From contig NZ_JBHSBU010000001.1 of NCBI RefSeq assembly GCF_042650885.1, positions 62,001 through 126,000 of the forward strand: a stretch of 64,000 bases of DNA, read 5' to 3'. A program made the position numbers and the translations under genes. This DNA comes from Chitinimonas_A lacunae. GTDB taxonomy: Bacteria; Pseudomonadota; Gammaproteobacteria; Burkholderiales; Chitinimonadaceae. The notes under the pieces are model-generated. The model had not been told where the DNA came from. It worked only from the letters and a program-made list of their open reading frames with translations, and did no database searches. Each line of letters starts with the position of its first letter. Position 1 is the first letter of the stretch. Positions 16,654-24,068 of this stretch are shown one piece after another.

Positions 16654-16974
16654 GTGCATTGGATTTACCTATTGATCGCCGGGGCGATGGAAGTGGCGTG
16701 GATGGTCGGCATGAAATACAGCGCCGGCTTCAGCCGTCCGGGCTGGAGCGCCTTTACCCTGGCGGCGATGGGCGTGAGCTTTTTCTGTCTGGCCAAGGCG
16801 ATCAAGGTATTGCCGCTTGGCACGGCCTATGCGATCTGGACCGGCATCGGCGCAGTCGGCGGGGTAGTGGTGGGCGTGGTGCTGTTCAACGAGCCGCGCG
16901 ATTGGCCACGGCTGCTGTGCGTCAGTCTGGTGGTGATAGGCATTGTCGGGCTGAAGCTGACCCACGCCGACTAG
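16654..16974 (+). CDS. sugE: Guanidinium/quaternary ammonium exporter, SMR family (SugE/Gdx type)
   Basis: This 106-residue protein has four transmembrane helices. The first helix has the essential glutamate (AGAMEVAWMVGMKYS), and the GTAYAIWTGIGAVGGVVVG block is the Gdx/SugE signature that separates guanidinium exporters from EmrE-type members. The GTG start at 16654 has AAGGAG six bases upstream, so I prefer it to the ATG at 16627. I see no guanidine riboswitch before it. A family A repeat begins right at the stop codon. Confidence 0.92.
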   Translation: MHWIYLLIAGAMEVAWMVGMKYSAGFSRPGWSAFTLAAMGVSFFCLAKAIKVLPLGTAYAIWTGIGAVGGVVVGVVLFNEPRDWPRLLCVSLVVIGIVGLKLTHAD

Positions 16975-17076
16975 AACATCTCCAGACAGTTGGGAGCCAG
17001 CGTGTCCGGACTGCAAGGCGCAGGTCGTGACATTCAACCAGGCTTGGTGATGATTTCGCCTTAAACGGAAAGACGC
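16974..17076 (+). repeat. Family A dispersed repeat, copy 4
   Basis: It begins at the last base of the sugE stop codon and ends 28 bases before the next gene. It contains GAACATCTCCAG, GCCAGCGTGTCCGGAC, CATTCAACCAGGCTTGGTGA and CGCCTTAAACGGAAA. The arms are less perfect than in copy 9. Confidence 0.7.
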
Positions 17077-17104
17077 TGGGCGTCCATTGCACGAGGAGGA
17101 CACG

Positions 17105-18091
17105 ATGAACACGATGCATGGCTGGCAGCAGACCGGCCCAGGTGGCACCGATACCCTGTTCTGGGGCGAACTGCCCCGGCCGCGCCCAGGACGGGGCGAG
17201 TTGCTGGTCCGGGTCAAGGCTGCCGGGATCAACCGGGCCGATATCGTCCAGCGCGAGGGACGCTACCCGGCGCCCGCCGGTGTCACGCCGGTGCTGGGGC
17301 TCGAAGTCGCCGGCGAGGTGGTGGAGGTCGGCGAGGGTGCCGGTACCTGGCAGGTGGGCGATGCGGTGTTCGGGCTGGTGGCAGGTGGGGCGTATGCCGA
17401 GTACGTCCTGCTTGAGGCCGAACTGGCGCTTGCCAAGCCCGAATCGCTCGATTGGGCCGAAGCGGCCAGCCTGCCCGAAGCCTGGATGACCGCCTGGCTC
17501 AATCTGGTCGTGCTGGGCGGCCTGACGGCGGGAACCCGGCTATTGATCCACGCTGGCGCCAGCGGCGTCGGCGCGGCGGCGATCCAGCTTGGTCGGCTGT
17601 TCGGCGCCGAAGCGGTCTATGCCACGGCCGGTGGGCCGCATAAAACCGACTTCTGCAGGCAACTGGGCGCCACGCTCGCCCTCGACTACCGTACCGAGCC
17701 GGATTTCGGTGCCCGCCTCAAGGCGCTGGGTGGGGTCGACCTGATCCTTGACCCTGTCGGTGCCGACTATCTCGAGCGCAATCTGAGCGCTCTGCGGCCT
17801 GACGGCCGACTGGTGCTGATCGGCCTGATGGGTGGCGCCAACAGCACCATTTCGCTTGGGACAATGCTGGTCAAGCGGCTGTCGCTGCTCGGATCGACCC
17901 TGCGCGCCCTGCCAGTCGAGCGCAAGATGCCGCTGGCCCAGGCGCTGCGCGAGCGGGTGCTGCCCTGGCTGCTGGCCGGACAAGCCAGACTGACCATCGA
18001 TCGCCGCTTCGGCTTCGGCGAGCTGGCCGCAGCCCATCGATACATGGAAGACAACGCCAATCTGGGCAAGCTGGTGCTGGTGGCGCCGTAG
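17105..18091 (+). CDS. NAD(P)H quinone oxidoreductase, PIG3/zeta-crystallin type
   Basis: This 328-residue medium-chain dehydrogenase lacks the catalytic zinc ligands. The quinone reductase hallmarks are AAGINRADIVQREGRYP near residues 45-60, GLEVAGEVVEVG, and the NADPH-binding HAGASGVGAAAIQLG. The RADIVQR(E/Q)G and NLSALRPDGRLVLIGLMGG segments are typical of the PIG3/TP53I3 branch. It would reduce quinones or related carbonyls with NADPH. The start at 17105 has GAGGAG five bases upstream. It is a single gene, probably monocistronic. Confidence 0.9.
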   Translation: MNTMHGWQQTGPGGTDTLFWGELPRPRPGRGELLVRVKAAGINRADIVQREGRYPAPAGVTPVLGLEVAGEVVEVGEGAGTWQVGDAVFGLVAGGAYAEYVLLEAELALAKPESLDWAEAASLPEAWMTAWLNLVVLGGLTAGTRLLIHAGASGVGAAAIQLGRLFGAEAVYATAGGPHKTDFCRQLGATLALDYRTEPDFGARLKALGGVDLILDPVGADYLERNLSALRPDGRLVLIGLMGGANSTISLGTMLVKRLSLLGSTLRALPVERKMPLAQALRERVLPWLLAGQARLTIDRRFGFGELAAAHRYMEDNANLGKLVLVAP

Positions 18092-18429
18092 AAGGCACCT
18101 CATCCGGCTGTCCTATCCCTCTGCGCCGGACTGCTCGCTAGTCCGGCGCGCTGGAGCCTTTCCGACCAAGTCGGCGTCGGCGCGTCCGGACCTCAGTAAC
18201 CCTCATGGCGACGCCGGGTTGAACGGACAGGCTGTCACGACCCGACTTCAAGGCGGATCTTTCCTCATCGCCTGACAAATCAATCGCTTGCCGCGCAGGC
18301 CGTGGCAGCCGCTTGCCCGAGCCTTGGCGCTGTCATTACCATGCGCAAGCGCCATGGCCGAGCTGAGCGTCATGGTGGATTTCCGATTTGTTACCTGGGG
18401 CCGATGCGACGGCCCGGAAAGAACCGTCG
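18092..18429. other. Intergenic stretch between quinone reductase and S8 protease
   Basis: No gene is seen. It has a perfect 10-bp hairpin at 18123-18149 (GCGCCGGACT/AGTCCGGCGC, without a T tract), then family A copy 5. The remaining 190 bases presumably hold the protease promoter. Confidence 0.6.
18150..18234 (+). repeat. Family A dispersed repeat, copy 5 (shortened)
   Basis: About 85 bp. It has the left arm GAGCCTTTCC and the segments AAGTCGGCGTC, GCGTCCGGACCTCA and CGACGCCGGGTTGAACGG. The middle spacer is shorter than in the other copies. Confidence 0.65.
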
Positions 18430-19557
18430 ATGAGTGTTGGTCGATTCGTCGCCGTGGTGGTTGCGTTGAGCGCGCTGACTGCCGGGGCGGCGCCCAGCGA
18501 TCCGTTCTATCCACAGCAATGGGCCTTGCATGATCCGCTGGTCGGCATCCGGGCCGAGCAAGCCTGGACCATGGCCACGGGTCGCGGAGTGCGGGTCGCG
18601 GTGCTCGATACCGGAACCCGGCCCCATGCGGAACTGGTGGGCAAGCTGCTGCCGGGCTACGACTTTCTCGACGCCAAGAGCAGCGGCGATGGTGACGGTC
18701 CCGACCGCGATGCGACCGATATGGGCGACGGCGACAGCCGTGAATGTCTGGTCAAGCGCATCCGTCTCAGCACCTGGCATGGCACCAAGGTCGCCGGCGT
18801 TATCGCTGCCAGCCGCGACGATGGCCTGGGATTGGTCGGGGCAGCGCCCGATGCGGCCATCGTCCCGGTCCGGGTACTTGGCCGCTGCGGCGGCGACCTC
18901 GATCAGATTCTCCATGGCATGTTATGGGCCGCAGGCGTGCATCCGACCGTGCCCAATCCGTATCCGGCCCGGGTGCTCAATCTGAGTTTCGGCGAGAACC
19001 ATGCGCCGTGTGCCGGTACGGCTTACGGCCGGCGCTATCAGGCAGTGCTCGACCGGCTCAAGTCGGCCGGGGTGGTGGTGGTGGCGGCGGCAATGAATTA
19101 TGGCCAGCCGGTGGAACAGGTCAGCCCGGCCAGTTGCCGTGGCGTGATTGCGGTAGGGGCGGTACGGCGTGATGGCAGCAGGCCCGGTTATTCCGACTAT
19201 GGCCGCGCAGTCGCCCTGTCGGCGCCGGGCGGTGAAACCGGGCAGTGGAATGGCCGTGGCGTCGACCCGGCGGCCGGGCTGTGGCTGCTGAGCGACCGCG
19301 GTGGCAGCTATCCGGCCGGCGACGGTTATCTGAGCGACGAAGGTACCAGTTTCGCTGCCCCGCTGGTGGCGGCGACAGTGGCCATGATGCTGGAGCTCAA
19401 ACCCGAGCTGCGGCCAGGTCAGGTACGTCATGTTTTGCTGAAAACGGCCCGACCTTTCCCACAGCCGTGCCAGGGTTGTGGCGCAGGAATGCTAGATGCC
19501 GAGGCGGCGTTAAAAAGGGTACTTGACCCGACGCCGATTCCGGAGGACGCTTTCTGA
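18430..19557 (+). CDS. Secreted S8 family (subtilisin-like) serine peptidase
   Basis: This 375-residue protein has a signal peptide (residues 1-21, ending AGAA) and a catalytic domain with no long prodomain. The triad is visible: Asp60 in VAVLDTG, His117 in WHGTKVAG and Ser307 in GTSFAAP, with Asn223 in AAAMNYG as the oxyanion residue. The short acidic loop SGDGDGPDRDATDMGDGDS between Asp and His may bind calcium. Cysteines at about 106, 153, 194, 236 and later ones in QPCQGCG suggest disulfides. A strong terminator follows. Related secreted proteases are used for nutrition by environmental betaproteobacteria; the actual substrate is unknown. Confidence 0.92.
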   Translation: MSVGRFVAVVVALSALTAGAAPSDPFYPQQWALHDPLVGIRAEQAWTMATGRGVRVAVLDTGTRPHAELVGKLLPGYDFLDAKSSGDGDGPDRDATDMGDGDSRECLVKRIRLSTWHGTKVAGVIAASRDDGLGLVGAAPDAAIVPVRVLGRCGGDLDQILHGMLWAAGVHPTVPNPYPARVLNLSFGENHAPCAGTAYGRRYQAVLDRLKSAGVVVVAAAMNYGQPVEQVSPASCRGVIAVGAVRRDGSRPGYSDYGRAVALSAPGGETGQWNGRGVDPAAGLWLLSDRGGSYPAGDGYLSDEGTSFAAPLVAATVAMMLELKPELRPGQVRHVLLKTARPFPQPCQGCGAGMLDAEAALKRVLDPTPIPEDAF

Positions 19558-19597
19558 GTCACGACCTGCCGGTCGTGACTCCGTTGAGGGGAGATTG

Positions 19598-19623
19598 CCG
19601 CCCGCCTAGTCGGGCGGTTTTTT
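19598..19623 (+). terminator. Rho-independent terminator after the S8 peptidase gene
   Basis: A 7-bp stem CCGCCCG/CGGGCGG with a six-base loop is followed by TTTTTT. It lies 40 bases after the stop. Confidence 0.9.
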
Positions 19624-19657
19624 CTGCCCCGGTCGAAGTTCTCGCAAAGGATGGTTT

Positions 19658-19876
19658 ATGCGCGCTTACTTGCTGTTGGGGCTGTTGTTGCTCTGCCCCG
19701 GTTGCGCGGTGGTCTCGGTCGCCACCACGGCGGTCGGAGTGGGGGTAACAGCCGTGGGTGTCGGCGTCGATGTGGCGGTCGGCGCCGGCAAAGCCGCCGT
19801 CAAAGTCGGCGGCGCCGTGGTCGATGCAGTCAGCGACGATGACGAGGACGAGGAAAAACCCGCCAAAGGCAAATAA
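19658..19876 (+). CDS. Small lipoprotein of unknown function
   Basis: This 72-residue protein has a lipobox signal peptide (LLLCPGC, cysteine at residue 16). The mature part is a glycine/valine/alanine repeat-like segment (VGVGVTAVGVGVDVAVGAGKAAV) and an acidic, then basic, tail (DDDEDEEKPAKGK). Small lipoproteins of this composition are widespread in proteobacteria, and their function is not known to me. AAAGGA lies seven bases before the ATG. The gene stands alone between two terminators. Confidence 0.85.
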   Translation: MRAYLLLGLLLLCPGCAVVSVATTAVGVGVTAVGVGVDVAVGAGKAAVKVGGAVVDAVSDDDEDEEKPAKGK

Positions 19877-19893
19877 GCCGGTCAGGTTTTCGC

Positions 19894-19921
19894 AAGCAGT
19901 GTCTCCGGACACTGCTTTTTT
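19894..19921 (+). terminator. Rho-independent terminator after the small lipoprotein gene
   Basis: A stem AAGCAGTGTC / GACACTGCTT with loop TCCG is followed by a run of T. Confidence 0.92.
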
Positions 19922-19931
19922 GTTGCCAAGT

Positions 19932-19959
19932 AAAATATCCTGCAAACTATATGCAAGAC
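19932..19959 (+). repeat. Family B dispersed repeat
   Basis: This reads AAAATATCCTGCAAACTATA followed by TGCAAGAC. The AT tail from about 19966 to 20000 (GAAAAAATAGAAAAATAAAT) is close to the tail of the copy at 26158. Confidence 0.45.
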
Positions 19960-20073
19960 TAGACGTGGAAAAAATAGAAAAATAAATATTTTATCTAAGA
20001 ATTTCCTCTAGTCGAGAGCGCCTGGGCATCGAGCCTGTAGCGTGTTTCCATTTTCTGCCTGAAAGGTATTTCC

Positions 20074-20508
20074 ATGCGCCCATCCACTCAATCGAGCGGC
20101 AACGACGCCTTGGCTTTGCTCAATCCGCCCGGCCTGTACGATCCGGCCCCCAACGGCTATTCCCACCTTGCCCTGATCGCCGCCGGCTCACGGCTGGTCT
20201 TCGTCGCCGGCCAGGGCGGCGAGAGCGAGGACGGCCAGCTGTCGCCCGACTTTGCAACCCAGGTGCGGCAGGCATTTGCCAATCTGCGCATCGCGCTGAC
20301 GGCCGCTGGTGCCGACGTCGGCGATGTGGCCAAGCTGACTGTCCTGATCGTCGATCATCGTGAAGAACGGCTTGCGGTACTCAGCAACGAGGTCAAGCGG
20401 GTATGGGAAGGCCGGATGGCACCGACCTGCTCCTTGATCCCGGTTCCACGGCTTGCGCTGGACGCGATGTTGTTTGAGGTCGAGGCCGTGGCAGTGCTGC
20501 CGGCTTAA
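20074..20508 (+). CDS. RidA family protein
   Basis: This 144-residue protein is of the RidA/YjgF/UK114 family. VFVAGQGGESEDGQLSPDFATQVRQAFANLRIALTAAGA is the central signature, and the end has VPRLALDAMLFEVEAVAVLP. Classic RidA has an arginine in the strand before the C-terminus (R105). Here the corresponding segment reads MAPTCSLIPVPRLA, with no clear match, so I would not claim imine deaminase activity. It is a single gene with its own terminator. Confidence 0.88.
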   Translation: MRPSTQSSGNDALALLNPPGLYDPAPNGYSHLALIAAGSRLVFVAGQGGESEDGQLSPDFATQVRQAFANLRIALTAAGADVGDVAKLTVLIVDHREERLAVLSNEVKRVWEGRMAPTCSLIPVPRLALDAMLFEVEAVAVLPA

Positions 20509-20517
20509 GCCGTGCAG

Positions 20518-20554
20518 GACGGTCCGTTGCCACCTTGCAACGGGCTGTCTTTTC
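20518..20554 (+). terminator. Terminator after the RidA-family gene
   Basis: A long stem of about 13 pairs (GACGGTCCGTTGC with GCAACGGGCTGTC, two G-T wobbles) is followed by TTTT. Confidence 0.8.
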
Positions 20555-20647
20555 CTCGGTCAGGCAGGGGGCGCAATAGCCAGCGTGGCAGATCATAAAA
20601 TTGAAATCGTCCAGTTGTACCTGTCGGATGAGGACAGCTGATCGATC

Positions 20648-21139
20648 CTAGGCACTGAACCCCAAATGCAATAGCCAGCGCTGCCCATCGGCGCTGACGA
20701 TGGCGAAATCCTGCCAGTGGCTGTCATACCAGATCGGTGGGGTGACGAATATCTCGTGCAATTCGCACGGGCCGAAGCAGTCGAGCAGCCGTTCGATAAA
20801 GCGGGTGACGACCAGGGCCTGGCCGTTGCTGTGCTGGATAGGCAGTGGCGAGAAGTGCTGTTCGAAGAACCAGTGTTTGAGGATGGGCCGCAGGATATTG
20901 GGCCAGTTGCGATCGAGCGCGCTATGGCGGATATGCCAGGATACCTCGAGCGAGGCCGCTTCGGTACCTGGATGGCGAGCGGCGAAATATTGCTTTAGGG
21001 CCAGCCGCAGATCGAGCGCCGGGGGCAGGGGCTCGACCCGGTAATTCGAGCGATGGCCGCTGGCATCGTTGAGCAGGGCCAGGGCGTCCAGAAAACCGTT
21101 GAGGCCCTCAAGAAGAGGCGGGGTCGGTGCATCCAACAT
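20648..21139 (-). CDS. Protein of unknown function, last gene of the signalling operon
   Basis: This gene was not recognised. It encodes a 163-residue soluble protein with no signal peptide, rich in aromatic and His residues (NWPNILRPILKHWFFEQHFSP, PPIWYDSHWQDFAIVSADG). The C-terminal third looks like alternating beta strands. It begins 34 bases after the response-regulator gene on the same strand and so is probably co-transcribed with the receptor/YfiR/kinase/regulator set, which suggests an output or accessory role. No homologous family comes to mind. Confidence 0.7.
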   Translation of the reverse strand: MLDAPTPPLLEGLNGFLDALALLNDASGHRSNYRVEPLPPALDLRLALKQYFAARHPGTEAASLEVSWHIRHSALDRNWPNILRPILKHWFFEQHFSPLPIQHSNGQALVVTRFIERLLDCFGPCELHEIFVTPPIWYDSHWQDFAIVSADGQRWLLHLGFSA

Positions 21140-21173
21140 ACTGGCTCCGCGACAGGGGAAACGGGACAGCTGG

Positions 21174-21617
21174 TCAGTCGACCGGCCGCTGATTCAGTAC
21201 CAGCCAATAGAAGCCGGCATGGCGGGCCAGTTCGGTCAGATCGTCGAACTCGACCGGCTTGACCACATAGCTGTTCACGCCAAGGTCGTAGCTTCTCACC
21301 ATATCCTGCTCTTCATGCGATGAAGTCATCACCACCACCGGAATGCGCCGGGTCGATTCGTTGGCTTTGAGCTGGGTCAGCACTTCCATGCCATCGACGC
21401 GCGGCATTTTCAGATCGAGCAGGATCACTCCGGGGTCCGGACCATCGCGGTCGGCATAGCTGCCGCGCCGCAGCAGATAGTCGAGTGCCAGATCGCCGTC
21501 GTTGAGCCAGATCACCTTGTTGCAGACCTTGGCACTCTCCAGGCCGCGCATGGTCAGCTCGGCGTCGAGCGGGTTGTCCTCGACCAGCAGAATCTCGACA
21601 TGCTTAAGTTGTTCCAT
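21174..21617 (-). CDS. Single-domain response regulator (CheY/Rcp1 type)
   Basis: This 147-residue receiver domain has no output domain. The acidic pair is E13/D14 (LLVEDNP), the phospho-acceptor Asp68 is in ILLDLKMPRVDG, the switch residue is in VVMTSS, and Lys120 is in SYVVKPVEF. The NPLDAELTMRGLE start and the insertion RRGSYADRDGPDPG are typical of Rcp1-like regulators that pair with phytochrome-type and other bacteriophytochrome-like kinases. It overlaps the upstream histidine kinase gene by 14 bases, so that kinase is its likely partner. Output presumably occurs by protein contact. Confidence 0.92.
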   Translation of the reverse strand: MEQLKHVEILLVEDNPLDAELTMRGLESAKVCNKVIWLNDGDLALDYLLRRGSYADRDGPDPGVILLDLKMPRVDGMEVLTQLKANESTRRIPVVVMTSSHEEQDMVRSYDLGVNSYVVKPVEFDDLTELARHAGFYWLVLNQRPVD

Positions 21618-23511
21618 TCTGAGTTTCCCTAGGCAGCGTGAAATAGAAGGTGGCGCCCTGGTCTAGCGCGCCTTCGGCCCATACCCGGCCACCATGCCGG
21701 GTGATGATGCGGTGGACCAGAGCAAGCCCCACTCCGGTACCGCCGAATTCGGTGCTGTCATGCAGACGCTGAAATACGCCAAACAGTTTCATCTTGTAGC
21801 GGGCGTCGAAACCGGCGCCGTTGTCGCGCACAAAGTAGACATGCTCGTGTTCGTCGCTGATCGCCCCGATCTCGATCAGGGGCTGTTCGCGCCGTGCGCT
21901 GAATTTGAAGGCGTTGGACAGCAGATTGGTCCAGACCTGAGTAATCAGCGCCCGATCGCCATGGGCAACCGGCAAGGTGCCCAGCCGGATTTCGGGGGTG
22001 GGGCCATTGTGCTGGGCCAAGAGTGCCTGACAGGACAGATCGACCAATTCGCGCATATCGAGCCGGACCGGCTGCAAGGCCTTGCGCCCGAGCCGTGAGA
22101 AGGCCAGCAGATCGTCGATCAGCGTGCCCATGCGCAGCGCTTCGCTCTGGATGATGTCGAGCTGCCGCATCGCATTGGGCGGCAGGCTCGCGCCGTGATC
22201 CTGGGCCAGCAAGCGGGCAAAGCCGACCACTGCCCGCACCGGGGCCCGCAGATCGTGCGATACCGAATAGCTGAAGCTCTCCAGCTCCTTGTTGGCTTCC
22301 TCGAGCTGGGTGGTGCGCTCGGCAACGCGCCGCTCCAGCTCGGTGGCCAGCGTCCGCACCGATTCCTCGGCCCGGCGGCGGTCGTCGATATCGGTGATCG
22401 AACCGATCCATTCGATGACTTCGCCGCTCTGTTCATCGAGCAGCGGCAAGGCTTTGAGGCTGACATAGCGGTAGGATTCGCTGGCGGCATGCCAGAGCCG
22501 CAATTCCAGCTCGAATGGCGCCGAGTTGCCGATGCCGCCGGCCCAGGCCAGGCCCAGGCGCGGCTGGTCGTCCGGGTGGAAGACATCGCGCCAGCCCAGA
22601 CCGTGACTTGCCGAGTCGTGCTGGCCGGTATAGCGCTCCCAGGCTGGCGCGGGCTCGATAAACGCGCCCTTGGTGTCGGCCACCCACAGCACGGCGGCCA
22701 TGGCCGATACCAGGGTACGGTTGCGCCGTTCGCTGATCTGGAGCGCCTTCTGCACGCTGGCCCGCTCGGCTGCCTCATGGGCCAGCGAGCGGTTGCTGGC
22801 CTCGACCTCCTCGCTGCGCCGGCCCAGCTCGGCCAGCATGCTGTTGAAGGCATCGACCAGATAACCGACCTCGTCATGGCTGGTCTTGTTGGCGCGCAGG
22901 CTGAAATCGCGCTCGGTCATCACCCGCTGGGCCACTTCGGTGATCGACAGCAAGGGCCGGGTCAGGGCGCGCTGCAACCAGCTCGACAGAAAGAAAGCCA
23001 CCAGAAGGCTCAGCACCGTGACCGCGCTCAGCAGCGCCAGATAATCGATCAGGCGCTGCGACGGGTCGTAGCTGGCGCGCAGATGGATGGTGCCGAGAAT
23101 GCCACGCTGGTCGATCACCCGCTTGAACAACACCATATGGCCGCCGCTGGTGTGCACACCGTCGAGTTCGGGCAGCGCCGGCAATTCGGCCCGTGTTGTG
23201 CCGCGTCGGTAGGTGGCAAACAGCTCGCCGCGGGCAGTGTAGAGCGCGGCGGCTTCGATGCTGGGCTTGGCCTTGAGCAGCAGCAGGGTTTCCTGGGCGG
23301 CCTTGGGGTCGTTGAAGTCGAGCGCGGCCGACGAGGCGAGGCCGACGATATCGGCCTGGGTGGTCAGCTCGGCCGCCAGTGCCGCCCGGTAGTCACGCAG
23401 ATCATTGAACAGCAGCGCCACCCCGGCCACGATCAGCGCCGACAGGGTAGTGACTAACACTACCAGCAGAATCTGACGGCGGATCGAGTGACGGACCCAG
23501 TCGAGCGTCAT
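21604..23511 (-). CDS. Membrane sensor histidine kinase (CHASE8-like, HAMP, PAS, HisKA, HATPase)
   Basis: This is a 635-residue kinase. A transmembrane helix (about 12-36) is followed by a periplasmic CHASE8-like domain (about 38-150), a second helix (155-180), a HAMP domain (180-235) and a PAS domain (about 255-378). The HisKA domain has His419 in SHDLRAPVRAVVGF. The ATPase domain has N and G boxes (WTNLLSNAFKFS, DNGAGFDARYKMKLFGVFQRLH, GTGVGLALVHRII). The CHASE8 domain is typical of kinases found with YfiR-like proteins. The start at 23511 lies four bases into the upstream gene (ATGA); a much longer frame to 23919 is antisense-like protein with no known match. A periplasmic signal relayed by the YfiR-like protein is the likely input. 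Confidence 0.9.
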   Translation of the reverse strand: MTLDWVRHSIRRQILLVVLVTTLSALIVAGVALLFNDLRDYRAALAAELTTQADIVGLASSAALDFNDPKAAQETLLLLKAKPSIEAAALYTARGELFATYRRGTTRAELPALPELDGVHTSGGHMVLFKRVIDQRGILGTIHLRASYDPSQRLIDYLALLSAVTVLSLLVAFFLSSWLQRALTRPLLSITEVAQRVMTERDFSLRANKTSHDEVGYLVDAFNSMLAELGRRSEEVEASNRSLAHEAAERASVQKALQISERRNRTLVSAMAAVLWVADTKGAFIEPAPAWERYTGQHDSASHGLGWRDVFHPDDQPRLGLAWAGGIGNSAPFELELRLWHAASESYRYVSLKALPLLDEQSGEVIEWIGSITDIDDRRRAEESVRTLATELERRVAERTTQLEEANKELESFSYSVSHDLRAPVRAVVGFARLLAQDHGASLPPNAMRQLDIIQSEALRMGTLIDDLLAFSRLGRKALQPVRLDMRELVDLSCQALLAQHNGPTPEIRLGTLPVAHGDRALITQVWTNLLSNAFKFSARREQPLIEIGAISDEHEHVYFVRDNGAGFDARYKMKLFGVFQRLHDSTEFGGTGVGLALVHRIITRHGGRVWAEGALDQGATFYFTLPRETQNGTT

Positions 23512-24068
23512 GGCGCCGATCCCGTCTGCACCTGGCGCGCCACCGACAGCAGGCGCGAGCTGATCTTGAGATGACGTTGTTCGGCCGCCGGCAGCGAGAT
23601 CTCGAAGCGGACATGCTGCTCGGCCAGCACGAAATTGATCACGCTGCCCTGGGTCAGTGCACCTTCGGTTTCGGTGACGACCAGGACCGGCTGGCCTCGC
23701 ACATTGTCGATCCAGGTCTTGAGCGCTGCGCCAGTGCTCTGGCCGACAAACAGCATCTGGACGCCGTTGGGGCTGTCGCCGGTCTTCAGCCGGCGCACCA
23801 CCAGCGGCCGCCGGCCGATATGCCGCCCAGGTGCCAGCAGCTGTAGGGCGGCGGCGATCTGGTCCGATTCGACGATTCCCACCACAAAGGGCGCTTCGCT
23901 TTGCCCGGCGTCGGGCCACTCGACATAGGTGGCGAATTTATAAAGGAAAGCGGCCTTGACCCGGGCTTCCAGGTTGGGGTCGGTAATGGCGGCGGCGTTG
24001 CAGGCCAGCAGGGCCAGCAGCAGCCAGCGGATCGTCGGAGCAAGAAGGGAGTGAAAGCGTGGCTGCAT
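23508..24068 (-). CDS. YfiR family periplasmic protein (DUF4154)
   Basis: This 186-residue exported protein has a signal peptide of about 28 residues (LLALLACNAAA), then the YfiR core with EARVKAAFLYKFATYVEWP, FVVGIVESDQIAAALQLL, GVQMLFVG and INFVLAEQHVRFEISLPAAEQ. In Pseudomonas, YfiR is a periplasmic inhibitor of a diguanylate cyclase. Members of this family also sit beside CHASE8 histidine kinases, as here. It overlaps the kinase gene by four bases and the upstream receptor gene by one base, so it is probably a periplasmic regulator linking the receptor to the kinase; that link is inference. Confidence 0.9.
   Translation of the reverse strand: MQPRFHSLLAPTIRWLLLALLACNAAAITDPNLEARVKAAFLYKFATYVEWPDAGQSEAPFVVGIVESDQIAAALQLLAPGRHIGRRPLVVRRLKTGDSPNGVQMLFVGQSTGAALKTWIDNVRGQPVLVVTETEGALTQGSVINFVLAEQHVRFEISLPAAEQRHLKISSRLLSVARQVQTGSAP

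Noticed and set aside
22195..23457. A 420-codon plus-strand frame opposite the histidine kinase
   Set aside because: It is the antisense shadow of the kinase gene. The kinase shows all catalytic motifs; this frame shows none.
23512..23919. N-terminal extension of the histidine kinase
   Set aside because: The extension is antisense-like, overlaps the YfiR gene fully and lacks a ribosome-binding site. The start at 23511 overlaps yfiR by four bases as expected.
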